Source: Anabaena catenula FACHB-362 (GTDB lineage Bacteria; Cyanobacteriota; Cyanobacteriia; Cyanobacteriales; Nostocaceae). Taken from it: a stretch of DNA of 64,000 nt. Numbering within the stretch: position 1 is the first letter of the stretch; the number at the start of each line of letters is the position of its first letter. Shown here piece by piece: positions 50,948 to 60,240 of the stretch. The stretch lies in contig NZ_JACJTQ010000011.1 in NCBI RefSeq assembly GCF_014698735.1, positions 62,001 to 126,000 on the forward strand. Direction: 5' to 3'. A program made the position numbers and the translations under genes. The notes below the pieces were generated by a model that had not been told where the DNA came from, made no database searches, and worked only from the letters and a program-made list of their open reading frames with translations.

Positions 50948-50981
50948 TACACCCAGAAATTATTTGAAATTCCTGGGTGTA
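50948..50981 (-). terminator. Hairpin terminator between DUF928 and RTX genes
   Basis: The arms TACACCCAGAAATT and AATTCCTGGGTGTA form a stem with one mismatch. On the minus strand a T-run follows, so it should terminate the RTX gene. A second hairpin (ACCCACATT/AATGTGGGT, 50917-50938) lies beside it. Confidence 0.7.
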
Positions 50982-51030
50982 ATTAGTAGACTTAAAATTA
51001 TGAATTTATCAGACTAATTTCTACAGAGTT

Positions 51031-52563
51031 TTAAACAAGCTGGATGTCTAGACTAACCGCGAAACCAGCAGGTTTATTCTCAAGAGTAGCGAATTGAGTT
51101 CCTTGGAATAACAAACCACCAGTAACATTATTATAGCTGAAACTATTGACATCAGTAATCCCAAATCCAACTTTAGAAATTTGAATCTTGTCACCTTCAG
51201 CCCAACTAAAATCTTTGATCACATCAATTCCTTCTAACTTGGAGTTGAAAACAAAGTTATCTGCACCAAGACCACCAGTGAGGGTATCATTGCCAACTCC
51301 ACCAGTGATGGTATCGTTGCCAGCACCACCTTTGAGGATGTCATTGCCAGCACCACCTTGGAGAACATCGGCATATTTTGTGCCTGTGATCTCAAACTTC
51401 TCAATATTGCTGTAACCAAGTATGCCCGTACCAGTCAAGCGGCTGAAAATCTGATTTTGTCCCAGATATCCCACATGAACACCAGCACCATTGTCTAACA
51501 GGCTGTAGTCTGCCCTGAGAGTGTCAATGCCAGCACCACCATCAATACTACCGTTAGTATCAATCAAAATATCATTACCATCTCCACCAAAAAGGTAGTC
51601 ATTACCAGTTCCACCATCCAGGATATCATTGCCAGCCCCGCCACGAATTTCATCATCACCAGCACCACCTTTGAGGATGTCATTACCAGCCGCACCCCGC
51701 AAAACATCGGTATATTTTGTGCCTGTGATATCAAACTTCTCAATATTGCTGTAACCAAGTATGCCCTGACCAGTCAAGCGGCTGAAAATCTGACTATATC
51801 CCAAATATCCCACATCAACACCAGCGCCATTGTTAAGCAGGCTGTAGTCTGATCTGAGAGTGTCAATGCCTACACCACCATCGACACTACCGTCGGTATC
51901 AATCAAGATATCATCGCCATCTCCACCAAAAAGGTAGTCATAACCAGCCCCACCTGTGATGGTATCGTTGCCAGCCCCACCCGTGATGCTATCATTGCCA
52001 GTACCACCATCTAAGATATCATTGCCAGCCCCGCCATCTAAGATATCATTGCCAGCACCACCTTTGAGGATGTCATTGTTAGCACCACCTCGCAAAACAT
52101 CGGCATATTGTGTACCTGTGATCTCAAACTTCTCAATATTGCTGTATTTGAGTAAGACAGAAGCGTTATAACCCAAACCACTGCCAGGAATTATGCTGTT
52201 ATCATCGCTATAGATGGCATTTTCTCCGTTGTATCCCACTTCAATCCCAACGCCATTATTAAATAGACTGTAGTCTGCTTTAAGAGTGTCAATCCCTACA
52301 CCACCATCAACAATACCGTCGGTATCAATCAAGATATCATCACCATCCCCACCATTGAGCGTGTCATAACCAGCCCCACCTATAATGGTATCCTTGCCAG
52401 CACCGCCATTGAGGGTATCGTTACCAGCACCGCCATCTACTTTGTCATCTTTAACTCCACCCGTGAGAACGTCATTACCTCCCTTTCCAGAAAACACCCA
52501 AGCTAAACCATCATTAGGAGCAGCAAAAACATTATTGTTATCGTCACCAGTGTATGTAGGCAT
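51031..52563 (-). CDS. RTX-type Ca2+-binding repeat protein
   Basis: The 510-aa protein starts with MPTYTGDDNNNVFAAPNDG and has no signal peptide, consistent with type I secretion by a C-terminal signal. It contains RTX nonapeptides ([20 protein letters not shown]) and three modules of about 130 aa. Each module has a non-RTX part (GVGIDTLRSDYSLLNNGAG, then SNIEKFDITGTKYTDVL). The C-terminus (LTGGLGADNFVFNSKLEGID) is the standard RTX secretion-associated end. It lies between two CHAT genes. The modular spacing suggests a Ca2+-dependent surface-layer or adhesion role, as an inference. Confidence 0.9.
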   Translation of the reverse strand: MPTYTGDDNNNVFAAPNDGLAWVFSGKGGNDVLTGGVKDDKVDGGAGNDTLNGGAGKDTIIGGAGYDTLNGGDGDDILIDTDGIVDGGVGIDTLKADYSLFNNGVGIEVGYNGENAIYSDDNSIIPGSGLGYNASVLLKYSNIEKFEITGTQYADVLRGGANNDILKGGAGNDILDGGAGNDILDGGTGNDSITGGAGNDTITGGAGYDYLFGGDGDDILIDTDGSVDGGVGIDTLRSDYSLLNNGAGVDVGYLGYSQIFSRLTGQGILGYSNIEKFDITGTKYTDVLRGAAGNDILKGGAGDDEIRGGAGNDILDGGTGNDYLFGGDGNDILIDTNGSIDGGAGIDTLRADYSLLDNGAGVHVGYLGQNQIFSRLTGTGILGYSNIEKFEITGTKYADVLQGGAGNDILKGGAGNDTITGGVGNDTLTGGLGADNFVFNSKLEGIDVIKDFSWAEGDKIQISKVGFGITDVNSFSYNNVTGGLLFQGTQFATLENKPAGFAVSLDIQLV

Positions 52564-52898
52564 TTGAGTTTGTCCTTATATTTTTCAAAGTAAAAGTGAT
52601 GTCACATCTGAGGTGATTAACCTCGTTTTTTGTGTAATGGAGTTTGGCGTTAGCTTTTGAACTCCTTGCTGATTTACACGCTGGGGTTTTGAGTTTTATG
52701 CAGCTATTTGGAAAAATAAAAAATAAAAAATTTGCTGACTTGATCAAAGTCAGTCTTGGTAAGCATTGTGGCTTTACTGAACGCAAACTTGATTATTATT
52801 TCGTGTTACAGGGCATTGCCCACCAACGCTGATTGAGAAGGTGCAAGATGTGAATTTGCTCAGAAATCGGAAATGATTCAGATCACAATGCCAGCAAT
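52564..52898. other. Spacer, nothing recognised
   Basis: The spacer lies between the RTX gene and the end of the TPR-CHAT gene. A GGGCATTGCCCACC palindrome lies at 52812-52825. A 62-codon frame on the plus strand has no supporting features. Confidence 0.45.
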
Positions 52899-55526
52899 CT
52901 AAAGCCAATTTCCCAACAATACGTAAGATGCCCAATGCACAGGATGTCGATAATCAGGGTCTTTTAATAGTGAGAGTTGAGCTAGTCGCAGTGCTTCTGC
53001 CTTCGTCACTTGCTTAGTTGCTAACTCTTTATAAAATTGACCAATGAGAAGCGCCCCAGATTCATCATCAAGACTCCAAAGAGAAGCTAAGGTACTGCGT
53101 GCGCCGGCTTGAATTGCTACTCCAGCCAATCCTAAAGCCGCTCGTTTATCTCCCTCGGCTGTTTCGCAAGCACTCAAAACCAGTAATTCAATGGGTTCAG
53201 GTCTAGTTTGTTCTCGACTGCGAAGTAAGTCTTTTAATTCATTCACCTTCATGGGTTTATCCCAAGCCAACACAAAGGTTTCATCAGCATTGGAACTAAA
53301 TTGACCGTGAGTTGCTAAATGCACTACAGAGAAGGGGAGAGAGTCAATTTGTTTGCGTAACGCCCCACTAGTAAATGTCTCATTCAGGAGAACTTCGCTA
53401 GGTACTTCCAACTCAACTGCCTTTAATTCCTCATTGACATTGGGTAAAGAACTAAATCCATGTCTTGCTTCTGCCAGTCCAGCTACCAGAGTTTTCAGCC
53501 GACTTTGCCGTAAAGGACGAGGCCCCAATAACTCTAACCCCGGCGTAAGTGCCACACTGTATTTCTCTAATAAATACTGTTTGCCATCATACAGTGCAGC
53601 CATTGGTATATTCCGCAGGGAACCATCCAAGACGAAAACTAATGTTGTCACCTGACTTTGAGACAGTTCTGCTTGTACAGGGCGAATTAACCAATCATAA
53701 ACTTTTGCAGCTAATAATTTTCCGTCAGGAGTTGTGTAAGGTTTTTCTAAATTGAGTCTGAGTTGTTCTGCAACTTCTTCAACTTCATTTTGAGATACTT
53801 TGGTAGCGTAGTGCCGTAATGCTTGCTGGGGTAAACTCAGAATTACTTCTAGTCTATCTTGGAGAATAATCGGATAAATTACTGCTGCTTTTGATTGTTG
53901 AATCTGTTCAATTGGTACTATCTGTCCTTCTAGACAAGCGGAACGAAAAAAGTTATCAAGTTCTGCTAATTGTAATGATTCAATTACTTGACGGGCTTGT
54001 TTTAGCTGCTCTTGACTAGGTTCTGTGCTGGTGTCTGGATTTAAAAGGAGTTCTACATATTCACGATACACAGGTTCTACAGTTTCCCGAAAGGAAAATT
54101 GGATATCTGTGTTGATTGCCACCAAATCGCTCCGCAGAGATTTTAACGTGGTGAAGGCTATTTTATAAGCATCTGTCGCTGGCTTGATTACCCCTTGAGC
54201 TTTTAAGATGCGTCCTAATTGCCACTGCCATTGATAGGCAACATCTGGAGCATTAATAGCTTGGGCTAGTTGTAAAGCTTGTTCGGTTAACTCTTGAGCA
54301 TTTGACCATTGCGGAATTTGTTCATAAAGTCCACCTAAGTAACCTAACGCATAGGATTGGGCTTTTTGGTCATTTAAACTTTTAGCTTGTTGAAATGCTG
54401 TGGCAAGTAACCGCGCCGATTCAGTTCTTTTATTTCCCAGTTTTACCAAACTTTTCGCCAGGTTAATGCGAGCATAAATTGACGAGCGACTGGGAGATAA
54501 TTTGGCGAGATTGGGCTGGATTTGTATCCACAGATTTTCGGCTTTTTTCTCTTGTGCAGTGGTTATCAATAAGTAAATTTGATTAATTTGAGCCTGAATT
54601 TGTGTAATGCTTGCAGGTGAAGTTGTAGCTGCCTGTTCATAATATTTGAATGCAGATTCTGTATCGCCTTGGGCATAAGCTGTGTTGCCCAAGCTGAGTA
54701 AAGTGGCGCTTATTTCTTGTGTTAATACATCTGCACCCTGTAATACTTGCAAACTTTGCTGCAAAACTTGCCGAGAATCACCAAAAGCCCCCACTAATCT
54801 AAGAACATTGCCCAAACTACGCAAACCTGTACTTTTCAATTGCTGGTCTGGCTGATTTACCAGTAATTGTTCCACATCTGCTAAGGTTTTACGAGCTTGG
54901 ATGTAAAACCCCAGAGCTTGTTGAGCCTGAGCCTGATTAATTAAACTGCCAATTCTGCCTTGTGTATAGCCAGCTTCCGTATAAATAGCAGATGCTTGTT
55001 GCCAAATGTTCAGAGCTTGTTCTGCTTGACCTTGAGCTAATTCTAAACTTCCTTGAGTGTTAAGAGCTTGGGCTAAAATTAGCTTTGTTTGTGGAGTTTT
55101 TTGTTCTTTATTCCCCAATAGTTTCAAACTGGAAGTAATTGCTTCCTTTGCCTGCTGCCACTGTCCCAACTGCTGATAAGCTAAGGCAAGATAATTTAAC
55201 ACCATAGCTTGAGACGATAGATTATTTTCTCCTTTGAGTGCCTGTTGCCAAATATTTACAGCTTCAGCATATCTTTCAGCTTGGTACAGTTCTCTACCTT
55301 GCTGAATTAAATTTGAGTTCTCCCAGTATTGTGTAGAACTATCCCCAATTTCCTTTGCTTGCAGAAGTGGGAAGCTAGACGGGAAAGGTTTAACAGAAGA
55401 GGCCGTAACTGGCTTAAAGTCGAGCATCACCGTTAGACTCATTCCTGTTAGCGCACAAAGCAGAAAAGCTAGAACTTTACGCCAAAATCTCTGCTGTTTT
55501 TTTGTTATTTGCGAGTCTAACTTCAT
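52899..55526 (-). CDS. TPR-CHAT protein with N-terminal membrane anchor
   Basis: The 875-aa protein starts with a basic stretch and one hydrophobic helix (VLAFLLCALTGMSLTVMLDF), so it is probably exported or anchored with its body outside the cytoplasm. Residues about 75-480 are TPR-like helical repeats (AVNIWQQALKGE, QAMVLNYLALAYQQLGQ). Residues about 560-875 are a CHAT domain. Its presumed catalytic His is in VVHLATHGQFSS (His740) and the Cys in LLVLSACETAEG (Cys787), with VHWASYVLLGNWL at the end. It lies 32 bp downstream of the TPS haemagglutinin gene on the same strand, which fits a two-gene operon. Confidence 0.9.
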   Translation of the reverse strand: MKLDSQITKKQQRFWRKVLAFLLCALTGMSLTVMLDFKPVTASSVKPFPSSFPLLQAKEIGDSSTQYWENSNLIQQGRELYQAERYAEAVNIWQQALKGENNLSSQAMVLNYLALAYQQLGQWQQAKEAITSSLKLLGNKEQKTPQTKLILAQALNTQGSLELAQGQAEQALNIWQQASAIYTEAGYTQGRIGSLINQAQAQQALGFYIQARKTLADVEQLLVNQPDQQLKSTGLRSLGNVLRLVGAFGDSRQVLQQSLQVLQGADVLTQEISATLLSLGNTAYAQGDTESAFKYYEQAATTSPASITQIQAQINQIYLLITTAQEKKAENLWIQIQPNLAKLSPSRSSIYARINLAKSLVKLGNKRTESARLLATAFQQAKSLNDQKAQSYALGYLGGLYEQIPQWSNAQELTEQALQLAQAINAPDVAYQWQWQLGRILKAQGVIKPATDAYKIAFTTLKSLRSDLVAINTDIQFSFRETVEPVYREYVELLLNPDTSTEPSQEQLKQARQVIESLQLAELDNFFRSACLEGQIVPIEQIQQSKAAVIYPIILQDRLEVILSLPQQALRHYATKVSQNEVEEVAEQLRLNLEKPYTTPDGKLLAAKVYDWLIRPVQAELSQSQVTTLVFVLDGSLRNIPMAALYDGKQYLLEKYSVALTPGLELLGPRPLRQSRLKTLVAGLAEARHGFSSLPNVNEELKAVELEVPSEVLLNETFTSGALRKQIDSLPFSVVHLATHGQFSSNADETFVLAWDKPMKVNELKDLLRSREQTRPEPIELLVLSACETAEGDKRAALGLAGVAIQAGARSTLASLWSLDDESGALLIGQFYKELATKQVTKAEALRLAQLSLLKDPDYRHPVHWASYVLLGNWL

Positions 55527-55554
55527 AACTGGCTAATTACTTATAATTAAGTTT

Positions 55555-55580
55555 TTCCCTATTCCCTATTCCCTATTCCC
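55555..55580 (-). repeat. GGGAATA heptamers at the end of the TPS gene
   Basis: Three to four copies of TTCCCTA (GGGAATA on the coding strand) supply the last codons and the stop of the TPS haemagglutinin gene. Confidence 0.85.
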
Positions 55581-58500
55581 TTTTGGCTATTTGAACAACT
55601 AACAGGTGTAACAAAAGAATTGTGAGGGGTAGTAGTGGGTGCTTGAGCTACGAGGGTGATACTACCATCAGCACCAATTACCCAGCCTTGAGCTTCCACA
55701 ATTGCAGCAGGTCGTTGAGAAAGTCTTTTGTCTTCTTTTTGAAAGCTATTCAATTTTTCATTCAGCAAAGCATGGGGTTGTAAGTCGTACCAGACTGCAT
55801 CACTATTCAGTAATTCAGTGGGGTTAGCTGGTAAACCACCCCGTCCAGTAACTATAAATTCACTTTCTTGACTGGCTGTTGTTCCTCCAGCACCTCTACA
55901 AGTTTGGGAAATTAATTTGGCAGCATCTACTATATTTGTAGGTAATGCTACTAGTCCATTATTGGGGTCGGTATCAAGTGTGTTGAGATTCACTTGACCA
56001 TTTAATGAAGGATTGGCTTGGGAAATAGCTGTGATGTCACTCGTGGGCAAAGATACAGAATTTAGCTGGGTAGGGTCGTTTGTTCCCAATAACCTCTCTA
56101 AATCTGCACGAGTACGTGGTGTTAGTCCAAAAATACTTTGAGCAGTAATATCTACTCTCCCACCATTGCCAATAAAAGCATTGGCGGTAATATCATTATT
56201 TTCTGAAGGAAAAGCAACGATAAATGGGGTATTGATGGTAATGTTACCTCCATTACCTCCTGCCTGAGCAGTTCCAGCAGTGGTGGAAATCAGACTATTA
56301 CGCCTTAATAACAACAGGTCTTGTAGTTGGAGTTGAATATTACCGCCAGTATTACTCGCTGTTTCCGCAGAAATCACAGCATCGTTATCAAGGGTTAAGG
56401 TTCCCGCTTGGATATGAATAATACCGCCTGTTCCACTACCTTGATTATCGACAGCAATTTTAGCACCATCACGAAGGATCATGACTTGGGGATTAATGAA
56501 GATATTACCGCTGTTGCCCGTAGCATCAAGGGTTGTATTAGCAAAAATTCCACTGTTAGTACCTGTTATGGTCACGCGATCGCTTACCCTTAAACTAATG
56601 TCTCCTGCCGGATTCGTGCTGCTTGTTGATGTGAGAAGTTTTCCACCACTAACAGCATCAAAAGTATTTGCTGTCACTGTAATATTGCCTGCTTTACCCA
56701 TGCCGTTGCTTTGAGCATTTAAACGCGCACGGTTACTAATTGAGAGTGACCCTGCAATAATCTGGATATCTCCACCTTTGCCTTCTGCACCCAAAGATAC
56801 TGTGCTAAATGCTCCACTGCTGAAGTCCAATAAACTGACTCCATCAAATGAAACCATATCCTGAGCTTGAATCAAAATACTCCCCGCATCTCCCTTGCCA
56901 CGAGTTTGAGAGCTTAACGCAGCACCATTGGTAACCGAAAGTGAGCCTGTAGTAATATGAATATTTCCTCCCTTACCTACTGCACTTGGTTCCACGGCAC
57001 TGATAGCTCCACTGGGTAATCCATAACTAGCAGTACCGTTAAAAGAAACTTGATCGCGAGTTTTAATAGTGATATTGCCTGCATCTCCTTGTCCAATTGT
57101 CGCCACCTGTAGTTGAGCGCCATTACTAACAAAAAGCGACTCTGCTGTGATTTGGATATTTCCTCCCTTGCCCACTGCATTTTCAGACACTGTGCTGAAT
57201 GCTCCACTGGGAAATTCATCTTCACTACTTACGCCATCAAAAGCAACCCCATTTACCCCACGAGTTTGAATTGTGACATTGCCTGCATCGCCTTTGCCAA
57301 AAGTGCTAGAACTCAGTTGAGATCCGTTAACAACTGCAAGCGAATCTGCCGTAATTTCAATATTTCCTCCTTTACCGAATATTGCACGGCTTGATACCTG
57401 ACTTGCCATATCACTTTGATCTAGTAAGACCGCTTCACGGACTTGAATAGTAATATTACCTGCACTTCCTTGACCAGCAGTACCGGAATCTAAGAGAGCA
57501 GTATTAATCATTGAGAGAGACCCTGCTTGGATGTTAATATTTCCTGCTTGACCTACGGCTTTTGGGGCTATGTCGCTAACTATTTTGGTAGAGTAATATT
57601 CACCATTGAGTCCATCAATCGTCACCGTGTCACGAGCTTGAATTGTGACGTTACCTGCATTTCCCTGTCCAAGAGTACTAACAATCACTTGAGAGCCATC
57701 ACTCATCAAAAATGAGCCTGTCCCTACCTTAATATCACCACTATTACCTCTAGCACTCTGCCCAACTGTGTTTTTGATTGTACTCGACTGCCTTAATCTT
57801 ATTAAATCGGTGGCATTGAGGGTAATATCTCCAGCTTGATTGCCAAAAGTTCCTAAACCAGACCCGATGCCTGCTTGAATGTTACTTCCTCCTGCAATGT
57901 CGATGTTTCGAGAGGAAATTGCGATACTACCACCATTTTCGGCTGTAACATTGAGCTTGGCATGATCGCTAAGTGAAACATCTGCTCTGGGTACACTCTC
58001 AGGGAAGCTCATACTCAAATTGTTACCCGCAAACTTCAACTCGACACTTCCCGGTGCTGCTAAACCACCCAAATTAATTCTACCTCCCAAGGCATTCAAA
58101 CTCCCTCCACTCAGGTTGATGTCGCCTCCCAACAGCAATAAACTTCGACCATCGGCAACCCGCAAACCAAACGTCTGCTCTCCTGAGCGATCTAAACCTG
58201 TAGCGGCGACTGATCTGCTTTCGATACTTGCTGCCCCAATTTGGTTGAAGAATAATGCTGAAGGATTGACACTCAGCAAAGGGATTTTCTCAGGGTTTGA
58301 AGCGCTGAAAAAACCCTGATTATCAAATTGAACACCATTTGCTGTACTCGCTACAAAAGAACCTGCAATATCTAATTTGGCATTTTCTCCAAAAAATATA
58401 CCTTTGGGATTAATTAAAAATAAATTGGCATTACCCAAAATTCCCAATGTCCCCAAAATATCAGAACGGTTGTTCCCCGTGACTCGTGTGAGGATATTTT

Positions 58501-58798
58501 CTACACCTGTGGGGTTGGAGAAGTAAACCCGTTGCCCATCACCAATGCTAAATTCACGAAAGCTATGAAATAGGTTTGCACCTCTCACTGCACCACCATC
58601 AATAAAATCACCTATTGCTCCTTTAATATCAACTTTCGGTTTTACCAGAGATGCTTCATTGCCCAATGTAGTATCAGGTTTAATTTGAGCAAGGACAACA
58701 GGTTGTCCCACAATCATGGGACTAAGCGCCAAGATTGCTATCCTACAAAACCAAACTTTGTTTGACCACTTAACCAAAATATTGATAAAATCAGACAT
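55559..58798 (-). CDS. TPS-type filamentous haemagglutinin N-terminal domain protein
   Basis: The 1079-aa protein has an N-terminal signal and then the haemagglutination-activity (TPS) domain. This domain shows FHSFREFSIGDGQRVYFSNP, NRSDILGTLGILGNANLFLI and NPKGIFFGENAKLDIAGSFV. A long beta-helix follows, with repeats such as GKGGNIQITAESLFVSNGAQ. It ends in a Cys-containing tail (SQTCRGAGG, VSCSNSQ), with the last codons made of GGGAATA heptamers. It should be secreted through a TpsB partner, which is not in the window. It is the first gene of an operon with the TPR-CHAT gene. Confidence 0.9.
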   Translation of the reverse strand: MSDFINILVKWSNKVWFCRIAILALSPMIVGQPVVLAQIKPDTTLGNEASLVKPKVDIKGAIGDFIDGGAVRGANLFHSFREFSIGDGQRVYFSNPTGVENILTRVTGNNRSDILGTLGILGNANLFLINPKGIFFGENAKLDIAGSFVASTANGVQFDNQGFFSASNPEKIPLLSVNPSALFFNQIGAASIESRSVAATGLDRSGEQTFGLRVADGRSLLLLGGDINLSGGSLNALGGRINLGGLAAPGSVELKFAGNNLSMSFPESVPRADVSLSDHAKLNVTAENGGSIAISSRNIDIAGGSNIQAGIGSGLGTFGNQAGDITLNATDLIRLRQSSTIKNTVGQSARGNSGDIKVGTGSFLMSDGSQVIVSTLGQGNAGNVTIQARDTVTIDGLNGEYYSTKIVSDIAPKAVGQAGNINIQAGSLSMINTALLDSGTAGQGSAGNITIQVREAVLLDQSDMASQVSSRAIFGKGGNIEITADSLAVVNGSQLSSSTFGKGDAGNVTIQTRGVNGVAFDGVSSEDEFPSGAFSTVSENAVGKGGNIQITAESLFVSNGAQLQVATIGQGDAGNITIKTRDQVSFNGTASYGLPSGAISAVEPSAVGKGGNIHITTGSLSVTNGAALSSQTRGKGDAGSILIQAQDMVSFDGVSLLDFSSGAFSTVSLGAEGKGGDIQIIAGSLSISNRARLNAQSNGMGKAGNITVTANTFDAVSGGKLLTSTSSTNPAGDISLRVSDRVTITGTNSGIFANTTLDATGNSGNIFINPQVMILRDGAKIAVDNQGSGTGGIIHIQAGTLTLDNDAVISAETASNTGGNIQLQLQDLLLLRRNSLISTTAGTAQAGGNGGNITINTPFIVAFPSENNDITANAFIGNGGRVDITAQSIFGLTPRTRADLERLLGTNDPTQLNSVSLPTSDITAISQANPSLNGQVNLNTLDTDPNNGLVALPTNIVDAAKLISQTCRGAGGTTASQESEFIVTGRGGLPANPTELLNSDAVWYDLQPHALLNEKLNSFQKEDKRLSQRPAAIVEAQGWVIGADGSITLVAQAPTTTPHNSFVTPVSCSNSQKGIGNRE

Positions 58799-58942
58799 AT
58801 TTATTTTTTTTAAAATTACATATTTTGAATTTTATTAAGTCAATAATATACACTTTTTTTAAGTTTTGTATGCTTTACAGAAAAAGCTAAAGTAGATTTT
58901 GTGTATTTTCAACCTTCGCCCAAAATTGATATTAAATAAAAT

Positions 58943-60058
58943 ATGAATCCAGGTTGTTTAACTATCAAAGAATTCACAGAAGCTGTAGGTGGTGGAATTA
59001 CACCGCGAATGGTGAGACATTATCATCAATTAGGACTATTACCACAAGCAGTGCGATCGCACAGTAATTATCGCCTATACAGCCAAAAAGATGTCATCCG
59101 ATTACAAAAAATTGTTGCACTTAAACAGCAAGGATTTCAACTCAACCACATTCGTCACATTTTGGAAGTGAACGAAGCAGACACAAATCATAACCTGATG
59201 GCGCAACTACAACAACAGTATCAGGCAATAACACAACAAATTTCTCAGTTGCGACAAACAGCTTCAGCTTTAGAAGGTTTGTTAGGGAGAGATGAACATT
59301 GTCAAATCATACAAGCCGAAGTTTTAGCCCAAATTAAGTTACTGGAAGTTGACACCCAAGCAGGTTTAGGGGGACTAGAAAAACTTTGGAGTCGGTTAGA
59401 CGCTGAAGTTCACAACCATTCAGAAGTATTCCCAGAATCCCTCAAACGCTTATTACCTGATTTATCCAATCGTTCAGAAATTGAACAACATCTAATTTCC
59501 CAATTAGTTTTAGCTTGCGGTGATGTGAGTTTGGTATCTTTTTTGCGGTTGAGTCGGGAAGCCATAGCAGCCAGTCGAAAAGCCCTAAAATCTGGTTGTG
59601 AGATTATTGTTGATCTTCCCACAGTGGCAGATGTTTTAGACCAAACGCGATTAGCCCATTTGGGATGTCTAGTCACAACTTTAATTGATAATCCCCACAT
59701 TACCACTGTCACAGAAGCAGAACAATCATTTTGGCAAGATCAAAAATGGCGAGAAACATTGCTGCAACTAAATACGGGGGCTATACTGGTGGTTGGTTAT
59801 GCCCCTTCAGTATTGCTGGAAATCTGTACAGCCATTGAAAACCAGAAAATTCAGCCGGCACTAGTGATAGGAATGCCCATTGGCTTTAGTCATGCACCCG
59901 CAGCCAAGCGACAACTTATGGAACAAAATGTGCCTTTTATCACTATTGAAGGAACTTTAGGTGGTGGATTATTAGCTACCACTGTTCTGAATGCCTTGGT
60001 AGAGTCGCTGATTGATAAGCCGAATTGTCATTGTTATCTCAAAAAAACACTCGTATAA
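58943..60058 (+). CDS. coaR: CoaR-like cobalt regulator (MerR plus precorrin isomerase domain)
   Basis: The N-terminal MerR domain reads LTIKEFTEAVGGGITPRMVR and NYRLYSQKDVIRLQKIVALK. A coiled coil comes next (QQYQAITQQISQLRQTASAL). The C-terminal half (about 185-355) is a precorrin-8X methylmutase (CobH/CbiC)-type domain, for example SREAIAASRKALKSGCEIIV and PALVIGMPIGFSHAPAAKRQ. The last residues contain a Cys-His-Cys (NCHCYLKK, residues 362-364), the cobalt-sensing motif of CoaR. The length of 371 aa matches. It should activate coaT when cobalt is high. Here coaT lies 15.5 kb away in the opposite direction. Confidence 0.9.
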   Translation: MNPGCLTIKEFTEAVGGGITPRMVRHYHQLGLLPQAVRSHSNYRLYSQKDVIRLQKIVALKQQGFQLNHIRHILEVNEADTNHNLMAQLQQQYQAITQQISQLRQTASALEGLLGRDEHCQIIQAEVLAQIKLLEVDTQAGLGGLEKLWSRLDAEVHNHSEVFPESLKRLLPDLSNRSEIEQHLISQLVLACGDVSLVSFLRLSREAIAASRKALKSGCEIIVDLPTVADVLDQTRLAHLGCLVTTLIDNPHITTVTEAEQSFWQDQKWRETLLQLNTGAILVVGYAPSVLLEICTAIENQKIQPALVIGMPIGFSHAPAAKRQLMEQNVPFITIEGTLGGGLLATTVLNALVESLIDKPNCHCYLKKTLV

Positions 60059-60240
60059 ACTATAGCGTAAAGCTTACGGTTTTTACTATATCAACAAAAC
60101 GTAGTATGGATTAACTTTGAGTAAATTCGGTTACTGGGGATAAACATAACTAAAGATGTATAATTAACGCGTCTCCTCTATACAAAAACATCTTGACAAT
60201 TAGCCCACTTTACTATTTCTTATACCTTAATAAGGGGCAT

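Noticed and set aside
52644..52832. 62-codon frame in the spacer upstream of the RTX gene
   Set aside because: No ribosome-binding site or recognisable pattern, and it ends in the GGGCATTGCCCACC repeat.
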